A stretch of DNA of 64,000 nt, taken from Cyclobacteriaceae bacterium. GTDB taxonomy: Bacteria > Bacteroidota > Bacteroidia > Cytophagales > Cyclobacteriaceae. The notes under the pieces were generated by a model. It did not search any database and was not told the DNA's origin. It saw only the letters and a list, made by a program, of their open reading frames with translations. The stretch's first letter is position 1, and each line of letters opens with the position of its first letter. Positions 53,343 through 62,519 of the stretch are shown in pieces. Position numbers and translations under genes: made by a program. The stretch is from contig JANQPQ010000031.1 in assembly GCA_028285445.1 (NCBI GenBank), forward strand, positions 1-64,000, in the 5' to 3' direction.

Positions 53343-54155
53343 CTAAGCAAATTGCTTTTTTATCATATCCAGGAATGCCACATCATCCATGCTGGCCCTG
53401 GCATCAAGCAACTGCTCAGCATCTGCACCCGCCCGATAGCGAATGGTTTCGGCGCCATCAGTGGCGGCTTCGTAGATCACATCGGCTACCAAAGATGGAG
53501 GTGAGGCATTGGCCAGTACATTCTGAAACCCTCCCATTAGACCCTGCACCATGGGCTGATACTCTTCCAAACTTTCGTCATTTTGAAAATCGAAAGAACG
53601 GCCACCAAAATCTGTAGCAATGGCACCTGGCTCAACAATTTTCATCTTTACCCCGATATTCCCCATTTCATAGCTCAGGGCCTCGGTAATGCCTTCCACT
53701 GCGAATTTAGTTCCATGGTATAGCGCCCCAAACGGAAAGGTCATCTTTCCGCCAATGGAACTGATATTAATTATAGTTCCATTCTTGTTCGATCTGAAGT
53801 GCGGCAATATGGCTTTAGTGACATCAATCAACCCAATGACGTTGGTATTGAACTGCCTGACAATGTTTTCTCGTGGCATGGCCTCCAGGGGGCCGTAAGC
53901 TCCGTAGCCGGCATTATTTAACACCACATCAATTTGCCCGAACCTGTCAATACCCGTGCTCACCGCATTCTCTATAGAGTGCAAATCAAGCACATCCAGG
54001 CGGGTCACCAGCACATTGTCCAAGTTACCAAGCTCTTCCTCCTTTTCAGGAGTACGCATTGTTGCAATAACATTCCACCCTTCCTGGTGAAACTTCATAA
54101 CACTAGCCCTGCCAATTCCTGTGCTCGAGCCGGTTATCAGAATAGTTTTACTCAT
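53343..54155 (-). CDS. Short-chain dehydrogenase/reductase
   Basis: A 270-residue SDR: cofactor motif TGSSTGIGRAS, NNAGYGAYG, catalytic Ser in NISSIGGKMTFPFGALYHGTKFAVEG with Tyr and Lys in YHGTK. It reduces or oxidises an unknown alcohol or carbonyl substrate. A perfect palindrome GTGAGTACTCAC lies 39 bp before its ATG, and similar sites precede tetR and the oxidoreductase operon, suggesting that the TetR protein represses it. Confidence 0.92.
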   Translation of the reverse strand: MSKTILITGSSTGIGRASVMKFHQEGWNVIATMRTPEKEEELGNLDNVLVTRLDVLDLHSIENAVSTGIDRFGQIDVVLNNAGYGAYGPLEAMPRENIVRQFNTNVIGLIDVTKAILPHFRSNKNGTIINISSIGGKMTFPFGALYHGTKFAVEGITEALSYEMGNIGVKMKIVEPGAIATDFGGRSFDFQNDESLEEYQPMVQGLMGGFQNVLANASPPSLVADVIYEAATDGAETIRYRAGADAEQLLDARASMDDVAFLDMIKKQFA

Positions 54156-54194
54156 CTTATTCTTGTGTCTTTCAGTTTAAGTATTAATTAATAC

Positions 54195-54206
54195 GTGAGT
54201 ACTCAC
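54195..54206. promoter_or_regulatory. Candidate TetR operator GTGAGTACTCAC
   Basis: A perfect 12-bp palindrome in the gap between the SDR start and the tetR stop. It is one base from the site before the cytochrome gene (48188-48199) and resembles the site overlapping the tetR promoter. An extra overlapping half-site follows (CACTCACTT). Confidence 0.6.
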
Positions 54207-54226
54207 TCACTTGTTGCAAAAAATTT

Positions 54227-54757
54227 TTAGACTTTGTATTTCTTCTTCAGCAACTCCAGTTGGCTTTCTATTTTAAATCCTTTTTGTTGCAAATAAAAAC
54301 GAGTGGCCAGGCCGTCGATAGTAATCAAAAGTAGTTGTGCTTCTGCTTCCGGTTGATTGTAACCCAATGCTTCGAAAGCCTTGGTAAGCGCTTTCTGCAA
54401 GGGCTCTACCTTGTGCTCTCCATAGACTTCCATCTCCCATTTTATTTTGTATTGAAGTTTCCAAAAATGTACTTCATCTGGTTCCTTGTTAACCGTATTG
54501 AAGGTTTCTATAGTCTTCTTGATCACCTCCTTTGGCTCGGTTTCAAGTACTATATCTGCATAAAGCAACTTTACTCGCTTCTCACCTTCGTCAACAATCG
54601 CGTTTAGCAAGCCTTCCTTATTGGTGAAATGGCGAAAAATCAATCCTTCGGAAACCCCGGCCTTGTTCGCTACCTTGCTAGTCGATGTCGCTTTGAAACC
54701 TTCGTCGGCAAACAACTCGAGAGCCGCATTCAATATTTTCTCTTTCTTGTCAGTCAC
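54227..54757 (-). CDS. TetR-family transcriptional regulator
   Basis: A 176-residue regulator with the N-terminal helix-turn-helix (ILNAALELFADEGFKATSTSKVANKAGVSEGLIFRHFTNKEGLL, residues 8-52) and a C-terminal ligand-binding helical domain. Its own promoter is unusually clear and overlapped by a palindrome. It is upstream of, and parallel to, the SDR gene and most likely represses that gene, itself and the distant oxidoreductase operon. The ligand is unknown. Confidence 0.92.
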   Translation of the reverse strand: MTDKKEKILNAALELFADEGFKATSTSKVANKAGVSEGLIFRHFTNKEGLLNAIVDEGEKRVKLLYADIVLETEPKEVIKKTIETFNTVNKEPDEVHFWKLQYKIKWEMEVYGEHKVEPLQKALTKAFEALGYNQPEAEAQLLLITIDGLATRFYLQQKGFKIESQLELLKKKYKV

Positions 54758-54761
54758 ACTT

Positions 54762-54777
54762 GTGAGTAATCACTTAC
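54762..54777 (-). promoter_or_regulatory. TetR operator overlapping its own promoter
   Basis: Imperfect palindrome GTGAGTAATCACTTAC, with arms like those of the two other candidate sites but a 4-base spacer in place of direct abutment. It touches the -7 box on its downstream side, the position expected for autorepression. Confidence 0.55.
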
Positions 54778-54807
54778 AAATATAATACCGAGCCCCTGCC
54801 AATGCAA
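54777..54807 (-). promoter_or_regulatory. Consensus Bacteroidota promoter of tetR
   Basis: On the minus strand TTG (54805-54807), 20 bases, then TATATTTG (54777-54784), exactly the TTG / TAnnTTTG form of the phylum's main promoter. It lies 20 bp before the tetR start codon. Confidence 0.65.
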
Positions 54808-55000
54808 GCACTCCTCCATCCGGGGTGTAACTATCAAACGCAAGTCATCAAATTGCGTCAATTTGATACGATGAGTTGTTTCTTTATGGAACACCGTAGT
54901 TGATGTTTATATTGAAAACATTCATTTAAGCTTCCTATGGGCCTCTTTACTCTTTCGGCACAGGAATAGCACGGCAATGGTAGTATCTTTGAAAATATTC

Positions 55001-57370
55001 ATGCTTAAGAATTACCTATTAATTGCTATCAGAACCTTGCTTAAACACAAGGTGTTTACTGCGGTGAACATCACCGGGTTGGCATTCGGAATGCTCTGTG
55101 CTTTCTTTCTTGCACTTTGGGTTTGGGATGAAATTAGTGTGGATAAATTCCACCTCAACGGGGAAAGCATCTACAAAGTGCTCGGTGAAACTGACAATGA
55201 CGGGCAAACCCTTGTTCGCCCCTATGCCCCTTCCTCTATCGCAGAACCTTTGCAAACCAGTTTTCCTGAAATCGAAAATGCCGCACGTACATTTCCGGCA
55301 GAAGTTGTGTTTTCAGTCGGCACATCCAAATTTAAGGAGTCCGGAATCTATGCCGATCCATCATTTCTGGAGATCTTTAGTTTTGAACTCATTGAAGGAA
55401 GTCTATCCCTGGCCTTCCCCAACCCACAGTCTGTTATTATCTCTGAAGGGTTGGCAAACAAGTATTTCCCGGGAGAAAGCGCCTTGGGCAAGCCCTTGGA
55501 GATAATCGAGCAAAGAGCCAGTCCTTATGTGGTCAGTGCAGTGCTCAAAGAAATTCCAGCCAGTTCTTCGATCCAATTCGATTTTATATTGGCTTATGAT
55601 GAGTTCGAGAAGAAGCACAGGCCATGGTGGGGAAAAGACAACAAGGCTTCTTTCAACAACTTCAATATTAACCTATACCTGACTTTAATCGAAGACGCTG
55701 ACGTTAATGCTCTAAACGACAAACTATTTAGTTTCATTACTAATTACACCGAAGAGCCCAGCAGGAATTCATTATTCCTTTACCCCTTCCAGGAGTACTA
55801 CCTGCATGCCGACTTCTCACATGGGAGAATACCAACCGGCAGAATTGAGCAGGTGCGATTACTTTCAATCATTGCGGTACTGGTTTTTGCTATTGCCGGC
55901 ATCAACTTCATTAATATGTCTACAGCTATCGCTGGCAAGAGAGCTAAGGAAATAAGCCTACGAAAAGTGGCTGGTGCTCGGAAACAGCAGTTGGTGGGGC
56001 AGTTTCTTTTGGAATCAGTTCTGATATCTATGGTAGCTACCACTATTGCCATTACCCTGGTAGAGATAACCCTGCCTATTTTTAATGCACTAACCCAGAA
56101 AAGTATTTTACTACCATTTAGTTCTCCTACTTTTCTATTGCTGCTGTCATGCACTGGCATAGTCATGGGTATTGTGGCAGGGGCCTATCCGGCATTTGTG
56201 CTTTCGTCTTTTGACCCTGCTCAGTCATTGAAAGGAAAATCAGCAGGCGTGAGCAAGGTTTGGTTGCGAAAAGGCCTGGTAGTTGTTCAATTCTCACTTT
56301 CTGTAATGTTTATCTCCTTTGCAGTCGTTATTTCAGACCAGCTAAATTTTCTGCAGAACAAAGATCTCGGTATCCGCAAGGAGAACATTATTCAGCACAG
56401 CCTCAATAGCATAAGAGGTAGCAAGGAGGCCTACAAACAGGAATTGCTGAAAATACCAGCAGTGCAGTCGGTAACTTTTACCGAGCAAAATCCCCTGGGT
56501 TTAGCCAACGACAATCTTGGGGTGTTCTGGGAGGGAATGCCTAACAATGCTAATGTGTTCTTCAACGTAATTCAAACCGGGGCAGACTTTGTTAAAACCT
56601 TTGAGCTGGACTTAGTTGATGGCAGGTCGTTTAGACCAAATCTGCAAGCTGCAGAGGCGCAGTTCTTGTTAAATGAAGCCGCCATTGCAGCCATGGGCAT
56701 TGATGACCCTATCGGCACGCCCCTGACAGTTTGGGGCAGGGAAGGTAAGGTGGTTGGTGTGGTCAGAGACTACAATCATCAGTCATTGGTAGCTAAGATT
56801 GAGCCAGTAGTGGCCATCTACAACCCGGAAGAAACCTGGAGTGCTTTTATTAGTTTAAGCGGTGAGCAAACTTCCAAAACACTGGCCGCCATAAAGGAAG
56901 TTTATGAACAATTTGAAAGAGATTACCTGTTTGAATACTCATTTGTTGAAGAAGATTATAAAAGCAACTATGGAGATGAAGCTACCGTGGCCTACTTAAG
57001 CCAGGCCTTTGCTCTGGTGGCGGTGGTAATTTCTTGCCTTGGTCTTTTTGGCTTATCTGCCTTCATGGCTGAACAAAAAACAAAGGAGACTGGCGTGCGA
57101 AAAGTGTTAGGCGCTGGATTACCTGGCTTAATATATCTATTCTCAGGTGAGTTTCTAAAATTGGTACTGGGAGCAATTACCTTGGCAACGCCATTGGCGT
57201 GGGTTTACGCAAATCAATGGCTAAGTAACTATTCCTATAGAATTGAGCTTTCTTTGACTCCATTTATTATAGCGGCTCTGTTGGCCTTAGCAATCTCGCT
57301 GGCAACGGTTTTATACAATACTCTTAGAGCAGCCCTAGCCGATCCAGTACAGACCTTAAGACAGGACTAG
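55001..57370 (+). CDS. FtsX-type ABC transporter permease, MacB-like
   Basis: 789 residues from the ATG of MLKNYLLIAIRTLLKHK, the usual family start; another ATG 24 bases upstream is open. Same duplicated MacB/FtsX layout as its paralogues: helix then periplasmic domain, AKEISLRKVAGARKQQLVGQFL coupling motif, second periplasmic domain and TKETGVRKVLGAGLPGLIYLFS. It exports or extracts an unknown lipid or peptide with an ATPase encoded elsewhere. It converges on the PAP2 gene, 7 bp apart. Confidence 0.88.
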   Translation: MLKNYLLIAIRTLLKHKVFTAVNITGLAFGMLCAFFLALWVWDEISVDKFHLNGESIYKVLGETDNDGQTLVRPYAPSSIAEPLQTSFPEIENAARTFPAEVVFSVGTSKFKESGIYADPSFLEIFSFELIEGSLSLAFPNPQSVIISEGLANKYFPGESALGKPLEIIEQRASPYVVSAVLKEIPASSSIQFDFILAYDEFEKKHRPWWGKDNKASFNNFNINLYLTLIEDADVNALNDKLFSFITNYTEEPSRNSLFLYPFQEYYLHADFSHGRIPTGRIEQVRLLSIIAVLVFAIAGINFINMSTAIAGKRAKEISLRKVAGARKQQLVGQFLLESVLISMVATTIAITLVEITLPIFNALTQKSILLPFSSPTFLLLLSCTGIVMGIVAGAYPAFVLSSFDPAQSLKGKSAGVSKVWLRKGLVVVQFSLSVMFISFAVVISDQLNFLQNKDLGIRKENIIQHSLNSIRGSKEAYKQELLKIPAVQSVTFTEQNPLGLANDNLGVFWEGMPNNANVFFNVIQTGADFVKTFELDLVDGRSFRPNLQAAEAQFLLNEAAIAAMGIDDPIGTPLTVWGREGKVVGVVRDYNHQSLVAKIEPVVAIYNPEETWSAFISLSGEQTSKTLAAIKEVYEQFERDYLFEYSFVEEDYKSNYGDEATVAYLSQAFALVAVVISCLGLFGLSAFMAEQKTKETGVRKVLGAGLPGLIYLFSGEFLKLVLGAITLATPLAWVYANQWLSNYSYRIELSLTPFIIAALLALAISLATVLYNTLRAALADPVQTLRQD

Positions 57371-57377
57371 GTGGCCT

Positions 57378-58244
57378 TCATTGCTCCCATTCCTCAAGGG
57401 CCTTATGCAGATCTTCCTGAAATTTGCTGCTTGTCCACATGTTTTGCAGGGCTTTGTGCGCCAATACCCTCGCCGCTTCCTCATCGCTGGGGTAATGTAT
57501 GCCCATAATCTCTCGCGATTCTCCTACCTCATAAGCGATATTGAGAAATTCGCTTCGTTTTGCCGGAAGCAGATGTGACCAGGTAAATGCCTGCACGTAA
57601 GCCCAAAGCGTATGGCCGCTGGCAAATGACGGTGAAGATATGCGTGCCATTGGTTGCAGCCGTGGCTCCAAGTGATAGGGGCGCGCTCGTAAGAGATTGT
57701 ACTTTATGGTAAATTCAACAATCCTAATGTCTCTTGTTACACCAGCAAGTAGCTTTGATGTTGCTGGGTAATCCCGCTGGCTAATTTGCTTTCCCACTAC
57801 CTCTTTGTATTCCCAAAAGAGGTGGCTGACATTGTAACCAAAACCCGAGGCAGAAGCCTCCACCGGGGGCCAGTAACCAACTCTGGCAATTTCCCTCGCC
57901 CTTTGCATCTGTGCAGTTGTTCTGTTTTTCTGCCATTCCAGTAAGAAATCTAGCTCAGCCCTGGTTTGTTCTGAACTATTGGCTGGGAATGCCACACTCT
58001 TCTGGAGCTGGGTAACCTGGGCTGAGGTAAGATATGTTGGCTCGGCGCCCACGAAAACATTTCCAGAGTTGCCATCAGTTAGTGGGTACTTAACTTTATC
58101 CAGTGCGAACCTCGATGAGTTTGCTGCAGCTTCAAGCTGTTGCAAGGTGGCATAATGCCCCTTTGTAGCTTCAAGCGGATGTAGGTCCTGAGCATTGATA
58201 ACTGTGGCTATCAACAGCAAGAACGGTAGAAACAAGTAAGTCAT
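57378..58244 (-). CDS. PAP2-family acid phosphatase
   Basis: A 288-residue exported protein (signal ending at INAQ). It has the three PAP2/haloperoxidase motifs: KYNLLRARP (K-x6-RP), FASGHT (PSGH-like) and SREIMGIHYPSDEE (SR-x5-H-x3-D). This makes it a soluble class A-type non-specific acid phosphatase in the periplasm rather than a membrane lipid phosphatase. It lies between two FtsX permease genes on opposite strands. Confidence 0.88.
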   Translation of the reverse strand: MTYLFLPFLLLIATVINAQDLHPLEATKGHYATLQQLEAAANSSRFALDKVKYPLTDGNSGNVFVGAEPTYLTSAQVTQLQKSVAFPANSSEQTRAELDFLLEWQKNRTTAQMQRAREIARVGYWPPVEASASGFGYNVSHLFWEYKEVVGKQISQRDYPATSKLLAGVTRDIRIVEFTIKYNLLRARPYHLEPRLQPMARISSPSFASGHTLWAYVQAFTWSHLLPAKRSEFLNIAYEVGESREIMGIHYPSDEEAARVLAHKALQNMWTSSKFQEDLHKALEEWEQ

Positions 58245-58336
58245 TACAAGTTAGTCAGTATTATAAATCGTTTATAGACGATAAACGAAATAATGACCGC
58301 TAAGTTCGAGCTTATAGGGTTAAAGTGAGTCACTTG

Positions 58337-60778
58337 CTACTCGTTCTTCAGAGTATCTACCGGATTAGAGAAGGCCGACTTCAGTGAGTGGTAACTTATA
58401 GTAATCCACAAGATAAGTAGTGTTAGCCCGGCGCTGCCAATGAAAAACAGAGGAGAAATACCAATGCGATACGTGAAATTATCCAGCCACTGATTTCCAA
58501 AGTAATAAGCTAAGGGAATGGCCAGCACTAAGCTTGCGAGGTAAATCCAGGTAAACTCTGTAAACATGATCTTTACTATTCTGAACGTTGAAGCTCCCAG
58601 TACTTTTCTGATGCCGATTTCCTTTTCTTTGTGCTTTGCGTTGAACATCACCAAGCCGTAGGCACCCAAGCAAGAAACCAGGATGGCCAGGATGGCGAAG
58701 TATTGCATCATCTCCGCAAACTGGTTGTCATTTTGGTAGAGATCCCTTACATCCTGACTTAGATAGCTGTATTCGAAAGTCTTCTCTGGAAAGTGTTCTT
58801 GCCACACCCTTTCGATTTCAGCAACAGTGCCTGATGCGTTTTCAGCATTGAGCCTTACGCTAAAAACTGTGAAAAGCGGCACCTGAATATTCAACACCAA
58901 AGGGCCGATCTCATTTCTCATATTAGCAAAGTGAAAGTCATTGGTAATGCCAATGATGGTTCCTTGCTTCCCTTCTACTTCAATACTTTTACCTATGGCA
59001 GCCTCCGGTGTACCCCACTCCCAACTTCTTACAGCTTCCTCGTTAACAATAAAAGCATTGAGGTGGTCGCTGCCTGCGCCTTTGTCGAAATTGCGTCCCG
59101 CCAATACCTGCAAGTCGTAAACCTGCAGAAAATCATAGTCGACAGCCATTACGGGAGCAAACATCGTTTCTTCCGGATTTGACCCCTCCGGAATTATCCT
59201 TCTATTTACTGATCCCATTCCTGGTAAGATTGATGAAAGGGTGGTTCCCTCCACATTAGGATTAGAAGCCAGCAACTCTTCGAAGCTGTTTAAACGCACC
59301 CGCATGCGCCCATCTACGCCGCCAAAAGCATTGTTAAAACTCTGGCTTAGCAACGGAACACCAATTATTGCATCGGTCTTAAAACCAGTGGACTTGCTAA
59401 CCACATAGTTTACCTGGCTGAATATTATTACCGCATAGGTGATCAAGGTTATGGAGATAGCAAACTGTAAAACCACTAACGCCTTTCTCACAGAAAACAA
59501 CTGCCTTCGCTCATCTAGCTTATTTCGTAAAGTCTTGATTATACTCAACTGCGCCAGGTGGAAAGACGGATAGGCCCCTCCAACAATTCCGGCCAGAAGA
59601 AATACCAGGGAAAAGACCCAGATTACATTGGGATCTATCAGGTCTGCTGGCACAAACTGCTTTGCAGTTAGCGCATTCATTTTGTCAAGTGTTAAGGTTC
59701 CAAGCCCTAATGCCAAAGCAAAGGCAATGAGAATTACCAATGATGATTCGCCCAGAAATTGGACAAAAACCTGCCATCTTCTGGCCCCCAGCACTTTTCT
59801 CATACCTACTTCCCTCGCACGTTTCATTGAGTGAGCTGTAGTTAGATTGATAAAATTGAAACATGCTATTAAAAGAATTGCCGTGGCTATTCCTCCAAAC
59901 ATATAGATAAAGCGCATGTCTCCGGCTGTTTCTACTTCTATCAGTAAGGGATCTCCGAGATGAATATCCAGCATGGGCTGAAGTGAGAATAATTGGCCAA
60001 TTCGCATATTCTCTGGCGTATGCTCTTCTAGAAATCCTTCAAATTCTCGATTGACATTTAGTGGATCTGCCCCTTCCTTCAATAGCACGTAGGTATAGGA
60101 GTGAGACGCCATCCAGTTTCTAGACAGGTTATTGCGCATGGCAGCCCCAATACCTTCCGGTTCGATGTCGAACATAGCATCATAGGGCAGCAGCATATTG
60201 AAATGTATATGAGAGTTGTCAGGAAAGTCCTTAAAAACACCAATTACTTCAAACGGCTTGTTGGCCTGTAAATGAATAGTTTTCCCCAAAGCATCCACGC
60301 CATCGAAATAGCGTTTGGCAACTTCCTCGCTTATGACCACTCCATTGGGTTGCCTCAATGCCACATCTGGATTACCCGCAACAAACTCAGGACTGAGGAT
60401 TTCGAATAAGGTAGAATCTGCAAAAAACACTCGGTCTTCTTCAAAGCGCTTTGGCTCCCGATTCTCTTGTGAAATGGATACACTTACATTCCTGGTAAAC
60501 AACCGGGCCGACTGCTCTACTTCTGCGAAGTTATCTTTCATTAATGGTCCGATTGGAGGGGGGATGGCGGCAAGGTTAAACCCCTGAGCAGTGTAGGCTA
60601 TGCGGTAGATTCGATCGGCCTTGCTGTGAAACTTATCGTAGCTGAGTTCATGCTTAATAAACATTACTATCAGCAAACAACAAGCTATACTAAACGAGAG
60701 GCCAACAATGTTGATAAAAGAATATGCCTTGTTCTTGGTTAGGGTTCTAATGGCAATTTTGAGATAATTCCGGATCAT
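58337..60778 (-). CDS. FtsX-type ABC transporter permease, MacB-like
   Basis: An 813-residue permease starting MIRNYLKIAIRTLTKNKAYSF, with helix 1, a MacB-type periplasmic domain, MKRAREVGMRKVLGARRWQVFVQFL, a second domain and KEKEIGIRKVLGASTFRIVKIMF. No ATPase gene next to it. The start region is very similar to that of the 24.2-kb paralogue. An inverted repeat at 60844-60871 separates it from the upstream FG-GAP gene. Confidence 0.88.
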   Translation of the reverse strand: MIRNYLKIAIRTLTKNKAYSFINIVGLSFSIACCLLIVMFIKHELSYDKFHSKADRIYRIAYTAQGFNLAAIPPPIGPLMKDNFAEVEQSARLFTRNVSVSISQENREPKRFEEDRVFFADSTLFEILSPEFVAGNPDVALRQPNGVVISEEVAKRYFDGVDALGKTIHLQANKPFEVIGVFKDFPDNSHIHFNMLLPYDAMFDIEPEGIGAAMRNNLSRNWMASHSYTYVLLKEGADPLNVNREFEGFLEEHTPENMRIGQLFSLQPMLDIHLGDPLLIEVETAGDMRFIYMFGGIATAILLIACFNFINLTTAHSMKRAREVGMRKVLGARRWQVFVQFLGESSLVILIAFALALGLGTLTLDKMNALTAKQFVPADLIDPNVIWVFSLVFLLAGIVGGAYPSFHLAQLSIIKTLRNKLDERRQLFSVRKALVVLQFAISITLITYAVIIFSQVNYVVSKSTGFKTDAIIGVPLLSQSFNNAFGGVDGRMRVRLNSFEELLASNPNVEGTTLSSILPGMGSVNRRIIPEGSNPEETMFAPVMAVDYDFLQVYDLQVLAGRNFDKGAGSDHLNAFIVNEEAVRSWEWGTPEAAIGKSIEVEGKQGTIIGITNDFHFANMRNEIGPLVLNIQVPLFTVFSVRLNAENASGTVAEIERVWQEHFPEKTFEYSYLSQDVRDLYQNDNQFAEMMQYFAILAILVSCLGAYGLVMFNAKHKEKEIGIRKVLGASTFRIVKIMFTEFTWIYLASLVLAIPLAYYFGNQWLDNFTYRIGISPLFFIGSAGLTLLILWITISYHSLKSAFSNPVDTLKNE

Positions 60779-60843
60779 GGTTAGGACGTTTACTGTAATT
60801 ATATTACAGCTGCTCCTTACCGCCGGGTTTGAATATTATGTAA

Positions 60844-60871
60844 ACGGCCCCGATTATTGATTCGAGGCCGT
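60844..60871 (-). terminator. Inverted repeat between FG-GAP and permease genes
   Basis: ACGGCC (60844-60849) and GGCCGT (60866-60871) with partly pairing ATTA/TAAT inside. On the minus strand it follows the FG-GAP gene by about 30 bp and is followed by TTTAC. A modest terminator candidate for that gene. Confidence 0.4.
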
Positions 60872-60900
60872 ATTTAAAGCTGAGGTCAGGGTGAAAAATA

Positions 60901-62421
60901 CTATTCTTCCCGAATTTTTAATAGCTGATTTGCTGCAACACCTTCCAGTTCACTTTCTTTTCCGGAAGGCCATTGAATGCGCACTTTAGCTGCCTGAGTA
61001 GCCTTACCTAACCCGAAGTGCAGAATCAGGCCGCTTTGACTTCTCCAGTTAGGATGGGCTGAAACCTCGCGCATCTGAGTTCTCTCATTCTCACCCGACT
61101 TCGTTGTTACCAAAGCCTTGGCTCCGACGGCGGAGCGGTTAGAGGTTACTCCCTCTAATTTTATCTTAAGCCAGTTGTTATCTGTACCATCACTGAGGTA
61201 AAGGTGGTTCTCCTCTCCTTCCTTACCTCGAAAGTTCGGCCACTGACCAATTACCACATCAAGATGACCATCATTATTAGCGTCGCCATTGGCAATTGAC
61301 CCATTGAATACCAAGAAGTTGCCGAGATCTCCGGGTTGCTTAAATGCAAAACCCGTTCCTTCCTGGCTTTCGAAAAAGTGCGGCCCGGAACCCCATTGAC
61401 TGGTAATAATGTCTATGAAGCCATCATTGTTAAAATCTGCCGCATTTGCTCCAAAGGCATCACCCGAGATAAGAAACGCAGGGTCTTTATCTACCCTGGC
61501 TGTGAAATTAGCCTTGCCGTCATTCTCATAAAGATAATTGGAGCCTCCCAGTGATCGATAGACAAACACATCTATATCACCATCATTGTCGAAATCCTGA
61601 GCTAGGGCGCCAGCAGTTCCATAAAACCTAAGAAATCTGTCTAATGGAAGCTCTCCTTCTACAAAACTCCAGTCACCTTGGTTTAGATAAACATGGTCAT
61701 CCCCGCCACGATTGGATAAGTAGAGGTCTGGATCATTATCGTTATCAAGATCTGTCCAAAGTCCGCCCACTGAAGCTATTGAATCCTGTACGAAAGGTAC
61801 GTCTTCCACAGTGGTGAAAGTGCCATCACCATTATTCTTATAGAGGAAATCTGGCTGCCTTTGACTTAGCCCTCCGTTTGATACGTAGAGATCTACAAAC
61901 CCATCCGAATCTACATCCACCCAAGAAGAGGCAAACGAGTAACCGCCATCGGTTACAACCGGACTATCCTTGATTGGCGTAAAGGTGCCATCGCCATTAT
62001 TACGGTAAAGGAAATTTGGTCGATTTCCCTGGTTTGAAATGAATACATCTACATGTCCATCATTGTCGTAGTCAGCCCAGGTGCTTCCACTTGAGAACCC
62101 ACTATCAAGATCAAAAACCGTATTTTCCAATAGCCTGAAATTCCCATCTCCCAAATTCTCATAGAACTTATTGGGCTGAGGAGTTGCTGGTCGGGAACTG
62201 ACGTCATACCCATTGGTTATAAATATGTCCTGGTCGTCATCGTTGTCAAAATCAATCCATGTAACACCACCGGTGCTAGCCAGATCTTCTGACAGAACTG
62301 AGTCAAAATCGCGGCTAAAACTCAGTTGCTTTTCCGGTACTTCCCGGCAAGCCAGTAATCCAGCCGTGCATAGCATAGCCAAAATGTATGTGGGCCGGTT
62401 GCTTAATATTTGTAACTTCAT
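60901..62421 (-). CDS. FG-GAP repeat and ASPIC/UnbV-domain lipoprotein
   Basis: 506 residues from the ATG of MKLQILSNRP; an upstream in-frame start adds 35 residues that overlap the divergent promoter region. Lipobox LLAC. The core is a propeller of calcium-binding FG-GAP/VCBS repeats (DFDNDDDQDIFITNGYD, DYDNDGHVDVFISNQG, DVDSDGFVDLYVSNGG, DFDNDGDIDVFVYRS, DFNNDGFIDIITSQWG). The end carries the ASPIC/UnbV domain (RNWRSQSGLILHFGLG-like, then VRIQWPSGKESELEGV). Surface protein common in Bacteroidota, role unknown. It is divergent from a membrane-tethered regulator. Confidence 0.85.
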   Translation of the reverse strand: MKLQILSNRPTYILAMLCTAGLLACREVPEKQLSFSRDFDSVLSEDLASTGGVTWIDFDNDDDQDIFITNGYDVSSRPATPQPNKFYENLGDGNFRLLENTVFDLDSGFSSGSTWADYDNDGHVDVFISNQGNRPNFLYRNNGDGTFTPIKDSPVVTDGGYSFASSWVDVDSDGFVDLYVSNGGLSQRQPDFLYKNNGDGTFTTVEDVPFVQDSIASVGGLWTDLDNDNDPDLYLSNRGGDDHVYLNQGDWSFVEGELPLDRFLRFYGTAGALAQDFDNDGDIDVFVYRSLGGSNYLYENDGKANFTARVDKDPAFLISGDAFGANAADFNNDGFIDIITSQWGSGPHFFESQEGTGFAFKQPGDLGNFLVFNGSIANGDANNDGHLDVVIGQWPNFRGKEGEENHLYLSDGTDNNWLKIKLEGVTSNRSAVGAKALVTTKSGENERTQMREVSAHPNWRSQSGLILHFGLGKATQAAKVRIQWPSGKESELEGVAANQLLKIREE

Positions 62422-62519
62422 CGTACTTATTTGAGTTAGAATTATCGAATAGGCCCAAAGTAATTTTGCGAACCTTAGATAACCTGAGGCAAGCTTAGGC
62501 CATCTAGATTTCGGCGCAA

